Origin: Streptomyces sp. BK208
GTDB taxonomy: Bacteria > Actinomycetota > Actinomycetes > Streptomycetales > Streptomycetaceae
Reading direction: 5' to 3'
Assembly: GCF_004364245.1 (NCBI RefSeq)
Contig: NZ_SOAV01000001.1
Span: 868,001 to 932,000, forward strand
DNA: 64,000 nt
Shown: positions 44,038 through 53,390 of the stretch, one piece after another
Layout of the letters: every line of letters begins with the position of its first letter
How positions within the stretch are numbered: the stretch's first letter is position 1
Notes under the pieces: generated by a model
Told to the model about the DNA's origin: nothing
Databases searched by the model: none
What the model saw: only the letters and a program-made list of their open reading frames with translations
Position numbers and translations under genes: made by a program

Positions 44038-44994
44038 TCAGACGGAGACGCCGTGCGAGCGCAGGAACGCGATCGGGTCGATGTCCGAGCCGTAGTCCGG
44101 CGTGGTGCGGATCTCGAAGTGCAGGTGCGGGCCGGTCACGTTGCCGGTGGCACCCGAGAGGCCGACCTGCTGACCCGCCGTCACCGACTGGCCGGCGGAG
44201 ACGGAGAGCGAGGAGAGGTGGGCGTACTGGGCGTAGTGGCCGTCGGCGAGCTGGATGACGACCTGGTTGCCGTACGCGCCGCCCCAGCCGGCCGAGACGA
44301 CGGTGCCCGCGCCGACGGCCTTGAGCGAGGTGCCGGTGGGGACGACGAAGTCGGTGCCGGTGTGGTAGCCGCTGGACCACATGCTGCCGGACTGGTGGTA
44401 CGGCGTGCCGACGGTGCCGCCCGCGACCGGGGAGGTGTAACCGCTGGTGGTGGCCGCGGACTGGGTGCCGGTGGCGGTGGACTTGGACGAGTCGGAGGAG
44501 TCCGAGGAGTCCGAGGAGTCCGAGGAGGAGGTCTTCCCGGTGTCCGACGACTTCTGGGCCGGCTTCTCGGCGGGCTTCTCGGCGGGCTTGTGCGACGGCG
44601 CCGAGGACTTGGCGGCCTGGCCGCCGATCGACAGCTCGAGGCCCGGGTGGATCAGCGACGGGTCGGCGCCGACGGCCTCGCGGTTGTCCGCGTACAGCTT
44701 CTTCCAGCCGCCGTCGACGTCCTGCTCGTCGGCGATCTTCGACAGGTAGTCGCCGCTCTTCACGGTGTACGTCCGGGCATCCGAGTTCTTCTCGGAGCCG
44801 CTCGCGGCGGTCTTCTTCGCCGACGTCGCCACGGACTGCACGGCCTGCTCGGAGACCGGGTGCGCCGGAGCGGCGTCGGCGGAGGCGGCGCCCATCAGCG
44901 GGAGCGCGAGCGCGGCGCCACCGGTTCCGGCGATGGCGATGGTGCGGGTCAGGCGCATGGCCCTGGTACGGCGGTGCTTACCCTTCGCGGGCAT
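44038..44994 (-). CDS. Secreted LysM-M23 peptidoglycan peptidase
   Basis: The 318-residue protein has a signal peptide (residues 1-~42), a LysM domain (RTYTVKSGDYLSKIADEQ...LIHPGLELSI, about 73-125) and a low-complexity linker with AEKPAEKPAQK and an SSD repeat. The C-terminal M23 domain has zinc ligands in HTGTDF and GPHLHFEI. It should cut peptidoglycan cross-bridges outside the cell. Its leader carries a ydaO-type riboswitch, which links expression to c-di-AMP as seen for other actinomycete wall hydrolases. Confidence 0.92.
   Translation of the reverse strand: MPAKGKHRRTRAMRLTRTIAIAGTGGAALALPLMGAASADAAPAHPVSEQAVQSVATSAKKTAASGSEKNSDARTYTVKSGDYLSKIADEQDVDGGWKKLYADNREAVGADPSLIHPGLELSIGGQAAKSSAPSHKPAEKPAEKPAQKSSDTGKTSSSDSSDSSDSSDSSKSTATGTQSAATTSGYTSPVAGGTVGTPYHQSGSMWSSGYHTGTDFVVPTGTSLKAVGAGTVVSAGWGGAYGNQVVIQLADGHYAQYAHLSSLSVSAGQSVTAGQQVGLSGATGNVTGPHLHFEIRTTPDYGSDIDPIAFLRSHGVSV
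44494..44530. repeat. 9-bp tandem repeat encoding an Ser-Ser-Asp linker
   Basis: TCCGAGGAG is repeated about four times in a row. It encodes the SSD repeats between the LysM and M23 domains. Confidence 0.7.
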
Positions 44995-45011
44995 GGTGAA
45001 TTCCTCTCCGG

Positions 45012-45182
45012 CGCCTGCGAGGTGAGCTGTCGGGTGCGGGCTGGAGATGCCCGGCCGCGCCGAAACGCGGCTTTACCCCAAGCCGTTCCGGGAACCGGAA
45101 CAGGCAGTTCTACCTGCGGGTCCCCCGCTCCTGCCGGGTACGGGTGGTCGATGAGTGCGGGCTCCGGTCGGCGGCAGGATTA
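45012..45182 (-). promoter_or_regulatory. ydaO/yuaA-type (c-di-AMP) riboswitch
   Basis: On the minus strand the leader holds the family's conserved blocks in order: CCGGAGCC, GAGCGGGGGACCC, CTTGGGGTAAAGCCG and CGACAGCTCACC, with pairing outer arms. It ends about 20 bp before the AGAGGA ribosome site and ATG of the LysM-M23 gene. In Streptomyces this riboswitch typically sits before cell-wall hydrolase genes and shuts them off when c-di-AMP is bound. The remaining ~400 bases up to the phosphatase gene (45183-45580) hold promoters only; I saw no other gene there. Confidence 0.8.
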
Positions 45183-45580
45183 GGCGTCCGTCCGGATCGG
45201 TGGTGAACGTAAGGGACCAGGACACGCACGGACAAGCGTGGGATTCCCTGGACGGGTGTTCCGATTGATCCTTTACGAGAACAAGCGGTAACCCTGCGTC
45301 GATTTCCGACACCCCGCTTTCCCTGAAAGTCCTTGAGAACCAACCGAATTACGTGAACATGACGGACAACGCACCGTCACGGATATGACGCTGCTCACGC
45401 GCCCGCTTTCCAGCCTTCGTCATTTCAGGGCCAGTTGTTATCAATCCACCAATTCGGACAGATGACTCTTATCTGCCCGCAATGGCCCGCACCGAACGGC
45501 TTTCCCGCACGGGTGATGCCGTATCGTCGAGGTGCCCGTCGGCGAGCAGCGGCGGCGGCGCCGAGTGGGAGGAGCCCCCC

Positions 45581-46378
45581 GTGACGCAGCAGGTCCCGTC
45601 GACCGAACCCGAGCTGACCGGAGTGCGTAACTTCCGGGACCTGGGCGGACTGCCGACCGTGGACGGTCGGCGGGTGCGACAGGGCGTGCTGTTCCGCAGC
45701 GGCCACCTCGCGCACGCCACCGGGGAGGACACCGCCTTCCTGGCCTCGCTGGGCCTGCACACGATCTTCGACTTCCGCAACGCGGCCGACCTGAAGCTCG
45801 AAGGGGCGGACGTCGAGCTGCCGGGCGTGCGCAATGTGAACCTGCCGCTGAGCGATCCGGCCGACGGCGCCGAGTTCTGGAAGATGGTCCGTGACGGAGA
45901 CCTCGACCAGCTGCGCGAGCTGCTCGCCGACGACAAGGCGGCGAACCGGATGATCCACTCCTACCGCACGATCGTGACGGAGCGCACGGAGGAGCACTCC
46001 CGGGTCCTGCACGCACTCGCCGAGGACAGCGTCCCCGTGCTGATGCACTGCGCGGCGGGCAAGGACCGGGCGGGTCTGTCGATCGCGGTCACCCTGCTCG
46101 CCCTGGGCGTCGAGCGCGACGCCGTCGTCGAGGACTACCTGAAGTCGAACGCCACACACCGCCGCTACAAGGTGCGCCGCAGCGGCTCCGCCGCCTCCGC
46201 CTACTCCCCCGAGGTCATGGAGCTGCTCAGCCCCCTGTTCGACGCGCGCGCCGAGTACCTGGCGGCGGCCCTGGAGACGATCGAGGAGACCTGGGGCGAC
46301 GTCGACGCCTACCTGGAGCGGGGGCTGCGGGTCACGGCCGGGACCAGGGAGCGGCTGCGCGAGCGGATGGTGGACTGA
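45581..46378 (+). CDS. Tyrosine-protein phosphatase (PtpB/IphP-like)
   Basis: The 265-residue protein has the N-terminal NFRDLGGLPTVDGRRV block, LFRSGHLAHAT, and the active-site loop HCAAGKDRAG (C-x5-R with the Lys-Asp of the MptpB/IphP class). Such enzymes remove phosphate from Tyr/Ser/Thr or phosphoinositides. GTG 45581 follows GGGAGGAG. Its 3' end is 21 bp from the convergent DUF6126 gene. Confidence 0.9.
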   Translation: MTQQVPSTEPELTGVRNFRDLGGLPTVDGRRVRQGVLFRSGHLAHATGEDTAFLASLGLHTIFDFRNAADLKLEGADVELPGVRNVNLPLSDPADGAEFWKMVRDGDLDQLRELLADDKAANRMIHSYRTIVTERTEEHSRVLHALAEDSVPVLMHCAAGKDRAGLSIAVTLLALGVERDAVVEDYLKSNATHRRYKVRRSGSAASAYSPEVMELLSPLFDARAEYLAAALETIEETWGDVDAYLERGLRVTAGTRERLRERMVD

Positions 46379-46399
46379 GCCACCCGCCGGCGCACGACG

Positions 46400-46519
46400 T
46401 CACCTGGCGCCCACCTCGAACAGCAGGTAGAGGAAGCCGCCGAAGACGTGCCCGAGGGCGATGTAGACGAGCAGCCGCACCCACAGGGCGCGCGGGAACT
46501 TGTCCTCCATGGTGCTCAT
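46400..46519 (-). CDS. DUF6126 membrane microprotein
   Basis: The 39-residue product has a charged start and a single membrane helix, VRLLVYIALGHVFGGFLYLL. It resembles the DUF6126 proteins found next to XRE-cupin regulators in Streptomyces. ATG 46519 overlaps the regulator stop (ATGA), so it is translated with it. Function is unknown; membrane tethering or signalling with the regulator is possible. Confidence 0.75.
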   Translation of the reverse strand: MSTMEDKFPRALWVRLLVYIALGHVFGGFLYLLFEVGAR

Positions 46520-47130
46520 GGCGTCTCTCCAGGGGTCGGGCCGAGGCACAGGGCGGCCGTCGGGCTCTGCAGCAGGGTGTGGACGAAGAGCAGCTCGACC
46601 CCGTCGGGGTCCCGCGCCGCGATCCGGTGCGGGGTCATGGAGTCGAAGTGGGCGCTGTCCCCCGTGGTGAGCCGGTGCTCGGTGTCCCCGAGGCGCAGCC
46701 GCAACCGGCCCCGCAGGACGTGCAGCCATTCCTCCCCGGGGTGCACCCGCACGACGTCGCCCTGCGAGCCGTACGGCACCTGGACGCGCAGGGCCTGCAT
46801 GCCGCGGCCCGGCGCGCCGGCCTGCCGGTACGTCCAGCCGCCCGCCGTGGTGGGTTCCATGTCGGCACCCCGCACGACGGCGTCCCGGTCGGCGGCGCTC
46901 TCGCCCAGCAGCTCCGCCACGGTCGTACCGTAGACGCGGGCGAGGGCGAGCAGCATCGGCAGCGAGGGCTGGCGCTGCCCGGTCTCCAGGCGGGAGAGAT
47001 GGGCGGGCGAGAGCCCCGCGGTGCGGGCCGCGGCCTCCAGGGTGAGGGCGGCCCGCCGCCGCAGCTCGCGGAGCCGGGGCGCGACGGCGGCGACCGCCCC
47101 TTCGGCGGGGCCGGTCTCGGAGGAACTCAT
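46516..47130 (-). CDS. XRE-family regulator with a cupin domain
   Basis: The 204-residue protein has an N-terminal helix-turn-helix with AARTAGLSPAHLSRLETGQR. A C-terminal cupin domain has VHPGEEWLHVLRGRLRLRLG and HRLTTGDSAHFDSMTPH with His/Glu metal-type ligands. It lies at the end of the hopanoid cluster and overlaps DUF6126. A strong inverted repeat sits in its promoter, suggesting autoregulation. Control of the hopanoid genes is possible but only inferred. Confidence 0.87.
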   Translation of the reverse strand: MSSSETGPAEGAVAAVAPRLRELRRRAALTLEAAARTAGLSPAHLSRLETGQRQPSLPMLLALARVYGTTVAELLGESAADRDAVVRGADMEPTTAGGWTYRQAGAPGRGMQALRVQVPYGSQGDVVRVHPGEEWLHVLRGRLRLRLGDTEHRLTTGDSAHFDSMTPHRIAARDPDGVELLFVHTLLQSPTAALCLGPTPGETP

Positions 47131-47150
47131 ACCTCCATTCAGCCCGCATC

Positions 47151-47185
47151 TTGCCCCGGAGGCAAATCTCTTGCCTCCGGGGCAA
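47151..47185. promoter_or_regulatory. Inverted-repeat operator in front of the XRE-cupin gene
   Basis: TTGCCCCGGAGGCAA and its exact reverse complement TTGCCTCCGGGGCAA are separated by 5 bp. Each half is itself a near-palindrome with TTGCC/GGCAA ends. It lies 20 bp before the regulator start and 10 bp after the aminotransferase stop, so it is a very good candidate for the regulator's own binding site. Confidence 0.75.
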
Positions 47186-47194
47186 AACCCGCGT

Positions 47195-48580
47195 TCAGCG
47201 GTGGGACACCGCCTGCTTGACGAGCGTCTTGCCGAAGTCCCACATCAGGCCACCGCCGTTGTGGGCATCTTCCATCACGTCGGTGAAGGCGTCGACGAAC
47301 CGGTCGGCGTCGTCGGTGTCGATGATCAGCGGCGGGATCAGTTTGATCACCTCCAGGTGGTCGCCGGACACCTGGGTCAGGATCCGGTGCCGCTGCAGCA
47401 GCGGCACGACCACCATCTGGGCGAACAGTCCCTTCCGCGCGGCCTGCAGCATCGTCCAGCGGCTGCGCAGCTTCAGGGAGGTGGGCCGGCCGAACTCGAT
47501 GCCGATCATCAGCCCGCGGCCCCGGACGTCGGCCAGCAGCTCGTAGCGGTCCACCAGCGCCGCCAGCCGGGACTTCAGCCGCTCCCCCACCGCGGCGGCG
47601 TTCGCCACGATCTCCTCGTTCTCCATCACCGACAGCACCGCGAGCCCGGCGGCCATGGCCTGCGCGTTGGACCCGAAGCTCGCCGAGTGGACCTGTACGC
47701 GGTCCATCGAGGAGTACACCTTCTGGAAGATCCAGTCCTTGCCCAGGGTGGCCCCGACCGGCACGTAGCCGCCGGACAGCGCCTTGGCGACGCAGACCAG
47801 GTCGGGCTCGACGCCGTCCTCGTGCTGGTAGGCGTAGAACTTCCCGGTACGGCCGAGGCCCGTCTGCACCTCGTCGGCGATCAGCAGCGCCTTGTGCCGG
47901 TGCAGCAGCTGCTGTGCGGCGAGCAGATAGCCCGGCGGGGCCTCGTGGACGCCCTTGCCCTGGACCGGCTCCACGATCAGGGCGGCCACGTCGCCCTTCA
48001 TCAGCTCCCTGGCCAGGGCGTCCAGGTCGCCCAGCGGGACGGCGGTGTCGGGCAGCAGCGGCGCGAAGCCCTTGCGGAACCCGTCCTCGCCGTTGACGGA
48101 GAGCGAGCCGGTGGTCAGGCCGTGGAAGGCGTGCGTGCAGTAGAGGATCCTCCTCCTGCCGGTCGCGTAGCGGGCGAACTTCAACGCGGTCTCGACCGCC
48201 TCGGTGCCGCTGTTGCCGAAGAAGACCCGGTCCAGGTGGGGGCTGTAGGAGAGCAGCTTCTCCGCCAGCAGTCCGGGCAGCGGCGGGCAGTCGAAACGGG
48301 TCAGGTCGGCGAGCGAGGCGTCGAGCACGTCGTGCAGCGCCTTGCGGACGACCGGGTGGTGGCGCCCCAGGCCCATCACCGCGAACCCGGCGAGCATGTC
48401 CAGGTAGTCGTTGCCCTCGGTGTCCCAGAAGTGCGCTCCCTCGGCCCGCTCGTAGACCTTGTCGAAGCCGATGGTGCGCAGCATGCGCGGCAGCTGGTGG
48501 TTGAGGTGCTTGGCGTGCAGCTCGTACCGCTCGGCCCCGCGCTCGGCCAGGAGCGCGGCGAGGTCGAACCCCTTGGTCAT
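47195..48580 (-). CDS. hpnO: Class III aminotransferase of hopanoid side-chain synthesis (HpnO)
   Basis: The 461-residue PLP enzyme has FFGNSGTEAVETALKFAR, HAFHGLTTGSLSVNG, LLIADEVQTGLGRTG and the PLP Lys in CVAKALSGGYVPVG. Its place after dxs in the hopanoid cluster identifies it as HpnO, which aminates the side chain to give aminobacteriohopanetriol. The start is adjacent to the dxs stop (1-bp gap). Confidence 0.9.
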   Translation of the reverse strand: MTKGFDLAALLAERGAERYELHAKHLNHQLPRMLRTIGFDKVYERAEGAHFWDTEGNDYLDMLAGFAVMGLGRHHPVVRKALHDVLDASLADLTRFDCPPLPGLLAEKLLSYSPHLDRVFFGNSGTEAVETALKFARYATGRRRILYCTHAFHGLTTGSLSVNGEDGFRKGFAPLLPDTAVPLGDLDALARELMKGDVAALIVEPVQGKGVHEAPPGYLLAAQQLLHRHKALLIADEVQTGLGRTGKFYAYQHEDGVEPDLVCVAKALSGGYVPVGATLGKDWIFQKVYSSMDRVQVHSASFGSNAQAMAAGLAVLSVMENEEIVANAAAVGERLKSRLAALVDRYELLADVRGRGLMIGIEFGRPTSLKLRSRWTMLQAARKGLFAQMVVVPLLQRHRILTQVSGDHLEVIKLIPPLIIDTDDADRFVDAFTDVMEDAHNGGGLMWDFGKTLVKQAVSHR

Positions 48581-50533
48581 TCAGTTCTCTCCTTGCGCTG
48601 GCATGACGATCCGTCCGTCGCCGGACTGTTCCACTGCCGGTTCCCCGGGCTGCGCACCGGCCGGGCCGGCGAGGGCCAGGCTCGCGCTGATCCGGCCGGC
48701 CACGTCGACCGGGGTGAGGCCGATGTCCGCGAGCACCTCGGCGCGCTTGGCGTGCGCGAGGAACTGCTCGGGGATGCCGAAGCGGCGGACGGGGACGTCG
48801 ACCTCGGCGTCGCCGAGCGCCAGGGCCACCGCGGAACCGACCCCGGCCGCGCGGCTGTTGTCCTCGACGACGGCCACCAGGCGGTGCCGGGCCGCGAGGG
48901 GCGCGAGCGCCGGGTCGACGGGTTTGACCCAGCGGGGGTCGACGACGGTGCAGCCGATGCCGCGGGCCTCCAGCAGCTCGGCGGCCCCCAGGCAGACGGA
49001 CGCCATCACGCCGATGGCCACGAGCAGCACCTCGGGCCGGTCCGCGGCGTGCAGGACGTCCAGGCCGCCGATCCGGTCCACGGCGGGTACGACGGGTCCG
49101 GCCGACTCCTTGGGGAAGCGCAGCAGCGTCGGTGCGTCGTCGACGGCGACCGCCTCGCGCAGCTGGGCGCGCAACTGGTCGGCGTCGCGCGGGGCGGCGA
49201 TGCGCAGGCCGGGGACGACCTGGAGGACGGACATGTCCCACATGCCGTTGTGCGAGGCCCCGTCGACGCCGGTGACGCCCGCCCGGTCCAGGACGAAGGT
49301 GACGCCGCAGCGGTGCAGCGCCACGTCCATGAGGAGCTGGTCGAAGGCGCGGTTGAGGAAGGTGGCGTAGACGGCGACGACGGGGTGCAGTCCGCCGGTG
49401 GCGAGACCGGCGGCGGAGACGGCGGCGTGCTGCTCGGCGATGCCCACGTCCCAGACCCGGTCGGGGAATCGTGCGGCGAAGGGGGCGAGGCCGACGGGGT
49501 GCAGCATGGCCGCGGTGATCGCCACCACGTCCTCGCGCTCCTCGCCGATCCTGACGATCTCCTCACCGAACACGGAGGTCCAGGACGGCCCCCCGGCGGG
49601 GCTCAGCGGCTCGCAGGTGAGCGGGTCCATCACGCCGACGGTGTGGAAGTGATCCTCCTCGTCGCGCAGGGCGGGCTCATAGCCGCGGCCCTTCTCGGTG
49701 AGGCAGTGCACCAGCACCGGACCGTGGAAGCGCTTGGCGCGGCGCAGCGCCGACTCGACGGCGCCGATGTCGTGCCCGTCGATCGGGCCGAGGTACTTCA
49801 GTCCCAGGTCCTCGAAGAGGCCCTGCGGGGCGAAGGCGTCCTTGAAGCCCTTCTTGGCGCCGTGCAGGGCCTCGTAGACGGTGTTGCCGACCACGGGCGT
49901 GCGCCGGAGGACGTCCTTGCCCCAGGCCAGGGCCCGCTCGTAGCCGTCGGTGGTGCGCAGGGTGGCCAGGTGGTTGGCGAGGCCGCCGATGGTCGGCGCG
50001 TAGGAGCGTTCGTTGTCGTTGACGACGACGATCAGTGGCCGGTCCCGGGCCGCCGCGATGTTGTTCAGCGCCTCCCAGGCCATGCCGCCGGTGAGCGCGC
50101 CGTCACCGATCACGGCGACGACGTGGCTGTTCTCCCCCCTGACCTGGCGGGCCTTGGCCAGACCGTCGGCCCAGCCGAGGACGGTGGAGGCGTGGCTGTT
50201 CTCGATGACGTCGTGCGCGGACTCCTCGCGCGAGGGATAGCCGGACAGGCCGCCCTTGCTGCGCAGCTTGGAGAAGTCCTGACGCCCGGTCAGGAGTTTG
50301 TGCACGTAGCTCTGATGGCCGGTGTCCCACAGGATGCGGTCGTCCGGCGACTCGAAGACCCGGTGCAGGGCGACGGTGAGCTCCACCACGCCGAGGTTGG
50401 GTCCGAGGTGACCGCCGGTGCGGGCGACCGCGTGCACCAGGAAGTCACGTATTTCGTCGGACAGTTCACCGAGTTCCGTCTCGGACAGCGCCTTCAGGTC
50501 GCGTGGTCCCCGGATGTTCTCCAGAATCGTCAC
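48581..50533 (-). CDS. dxs: 1-deoxy-D-xylulose-5-phosphate synthase
   Basis: The 650-residue thiamine-diphosphate enzyme has [15 protein letters not shown], the TPP motif [16 protein letters not shown]...NDN, the transketolase Pyr domain with [13 protein letters not shown], and a C-terminal domain. It makes DXP from pyruvate and glyceraldehyde-3-phosphate, the first step of the MEP pathway. A copy inside the hopanoid cluster supplies extra isoprenoid precursor, in addition to any housekeeping dxs elsewhere. Confidence 0.95.
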   Translation of the reverse strand: MTILENIRGPRDLKALSETELGELSDEIRDFLVHAVARTGGHLGPNLGVVELTVALHRVFESPDDRILWDTGHQSYVHKLLTGRQDFSKLRSKGGLSGYPSREESAHDVIENSHASTVLGWADGLAKARQVRGENSHVVAVIGDGALTGGMAWEALNNIAAARDRPLIVVVNDNERSYAPTIGGLANHLATLRTTDGYERALAWGKDVLRRTPVVGNTVYEALHGAKKGFKDAFAPQGLFEDLGLKYLGPIDGHDIGAVESALRRAKRFHGPVLVHCLTEKGRGYEPALRDEEDHFHTVGVMDPLTCEPLSPAGGPSWTSVFGEEIVRIGEEREDVVAITAAMLHPVGLAPFAARFPDRVWDVGIAEQHAAVSAAGLATGGLHPVVAVYATFLNRAFDQLLMDVALHRCGVTFVLDRAGVTGVDGASHNGMWDMSVLQVVPGLRIAAPRDADQLRAQLREAVAVDDAPTLLRFPKESAGPVVPAVDRIGGLDVLHAADRPEVLLVAIGVMASVCLGAAELLEARGIGCTVVDPRWVKPVDPALAPLAARHRLVAVVEDNSRAAGVGSAVALALGDAEVDVPVRRFGIPEQFLAHAKRAEVLADIGLTPVDVAGRISASLALAGPAGAQPGEPAVEQSGDGRIVMPAQGEN

Positions 50534-50561
50534 GCTCGGGCCCCCTTCGGTCCGTGGTGTG

Positions 50562-51716
<1,155 letters not shown>

Positions 51717-51720
51717 GACG

Positions 51721-52743
51721 TCACTCCCGGTTCGAGGAGACGGTCTCGCGCATGGCGCGCAGGGACTCCTTGAGCGAGCCCATGGTGGCCAGGACCGCCG
51801 TGGGCTCGTAGCCGCAGTGCGCCATGCAATTGTCGCAGCGCGGGTCCTTGCCGCGGCCGTACTTGTCCCAGTCGGTCTCCTCGATCAGCTCCCGGTACGT
51901 CGGGACGTATCCGTCGCTCATCAGGTAGCAGGGGCGCTGCCAGCCGAAGAGCGAGTAGTTGGGGATCGCCCACGCGGTGCACGGGAAGTCGACCTTGCCC
52001 TCGAGGAAGTCGAGGAACAGCGGGGAGTGGTTGAGCCGCCAGCGGGCCCGGTTGCCGCCCGAGAACGCCTTCTTGAACAGCTCGCGGGTCTGCTCGACAC
52101 CCAGGAAGTGCTCCTGGTCGGGCGCCTTCTCGTAGGCGTAGGCGGGCGAGATCATCATCTCGTCGACCTTGAGGTCGTCGTTGAGGAAGTTGAGCACCTC
52201 GACGATGGTCTGCGGGGTGTCGGTGTTGAAGAAGGTCGAGTTGGTGGTGACCCGGAAGCCGCGCCGCTTGGCCTCCTTGATGGCCTCCACGGCCTCGTCG
52301 AACACGCCCTCCTTGGCCACCGATTCGTCGTGCCGCTCGCGCAGCCCGTCGATGTGCACGGCGAAGGCGAAGTACGGCGAGGGCTTGAACTTGTCCATCT
52401 TCTTGCGCATGAGCATGGCGTTGGTGCACAGGAAGACGTACTTCCGCTTGGCCACCAACTGCCGCACGATCTCGTCGATCTGCGGGTGCATCAGGGGTTC
52501 GCCGCCGGCGATGGAGACCATCGGCGCCCCCGATTCGAGCACCGCTCCCACGGCCTGCGCGACCGGCATGCGCTGCTTGAGCACCCCGGCCGGGTGCTGG
52601 ATCTTGCCGCATCCCTCGCACGCCAGGTTGCAGGCGAAGAGCGGCTCCAGCTCCACGATGAGCGGGAACTTGTCCCGTCGGCGAATCTTCTGTTCGGCCA
52701 GGTATGTAGCGACCTTGATGGACTGGCGCAGCGGCATGGCCAT
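51721..52743 (-). CDS. hpnH: Adenosyl-hopene transferase, radical SAM
   Basis: The 340-residue radical-SAM protein has the cluster motif C38-x3-C42-x2-C45 ([11 protein letters not shown]), then [13 protein letters not shown]-terminal SPASM-like Cys set lies in [15 protein letters not shown]. HpnH adds the 5'-deoxyadenosyl group to diploptene, the first step of side-chain extension. ATG 52743 follows a CGGAGGTG ribosome site. Confidence 0.94.
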   Translation of the reverse strand: MAMPLRQSIKVATYLAEQKIRRRDKFPLIVELEPLFACNLACEGCGKIQHPAGVLKQRMPVAQAVGAVLESGAPMVSIAGGEPLMHPQIDEIVRQLVAKRKYVFLCTNAMLMRKKMDKFKPSPYFAFAVHIDGLRERHDESVAKEGVFDEAVEAIKEAKRRGFRVTTNSTFFNTDTPQTIVEVLNFLNDDLKVDEMMISPAYAYEKAPDQEHFLGVEQTRELFKKAFSGGNRARWRLNHSPLFLDFLEGKVDFPCTAWAIPNYSLFGWQRPCYLMSDGYVPTYRELIEETDWDKYGRGKDPRCDNCMAHCGYEPTAVLATMGSLKESLRAMRETVSSNRE

Positions 52744-52748
52744 CTGGC

Positions 52749-53390
52749 TCACCTCCGGGGGAGCAACAAAGAACGGTGCCATTCGAAAAATGCGGGGAGA
52801 ACGGATCGGAGAACACGGAAAGCCGATATTCCACCGCGCACGGTGCCGATCCGGACGAGTTCGTGTTCCGGGGCGTCCACGACCACCCGGACGGCCGCAA
52901 CGGGGCGCGGGCCCGTGCGGACGGCGCTCAGGAGCGTGGCCGCGGATTCCATGTCCACGGCGATCGCGCCGGTCGCGAGCAGGTCGGCGCGTTCGGGGCC
53001 CCGGACGACGTGGTCCGAGCCGGTGAGCGGCCCGGTGTGGACGGTGCGCCCGGGGACGGCTCGCGCGAGTTCCTTCACGAGCCGGTCGGTCGCGACGCAC
53101 GCGACGGTGGAGCGCGGGTCCCGGGTCTCCTCGGCGACGACCAGGTCGCCGGGGTGCATGCCGGGGGCGAGTCCCGCGCAGAAGCCGGTGGCGAGCACGG
53201 CGGCGCCGTCCAGGGCCGGGTCGGTGAGGACCCGGGCGACCGAGCGTGCGGCCGCCTTGGGGCCCATGCCGGTGCGCAGGACGGTGACCGGCCCGCCGGC
53301 GCCGGCGCGGTCGCCGGTGCGCAGGGCGAGGTGCTCGATGCCGAGCGCGCAGGCGATCAGCAGCGGGGACGGGCCGGTCCGCGAGGTCAT
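52749..53390 (-). CDS. hpnG: Adenosylhopane nucleosidase/phosphorylase (HpnG)
   Basis: The 213-residue protein is a purine-nucleoside-phosphorylase/MTAN-type enzyme: VTVLRTGMGPKAAARSVA, ATGFCAGLAPGMHPGDLVVAEE and AIAVDMESAATL. HpnG removes adenine from adenosylhopane to expose the ribosyl side chain. It starts on ATGA with the end of shc and ends 5 bp before hpnH. Confidence 0.9.
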   Translation of the reverse strand: MTSRTGPSPLLIACALGIEHLALRTGDRAGAGGPVTVLRTGMGPKAAARSVARVLTDPALDGAAVLATGFCAGLAPGMHPGDLVVAEETRDPRSTVACVATDRLVKELARAVPGRTVHTGPLTGSDHVVRGPERADLLATGAIAVDMESAATLLSAVRTGPRPVAAVRVVVDAPEHELVRIGTVRGGISAFRVLRSVLPAFFEWHRSLLLPRR

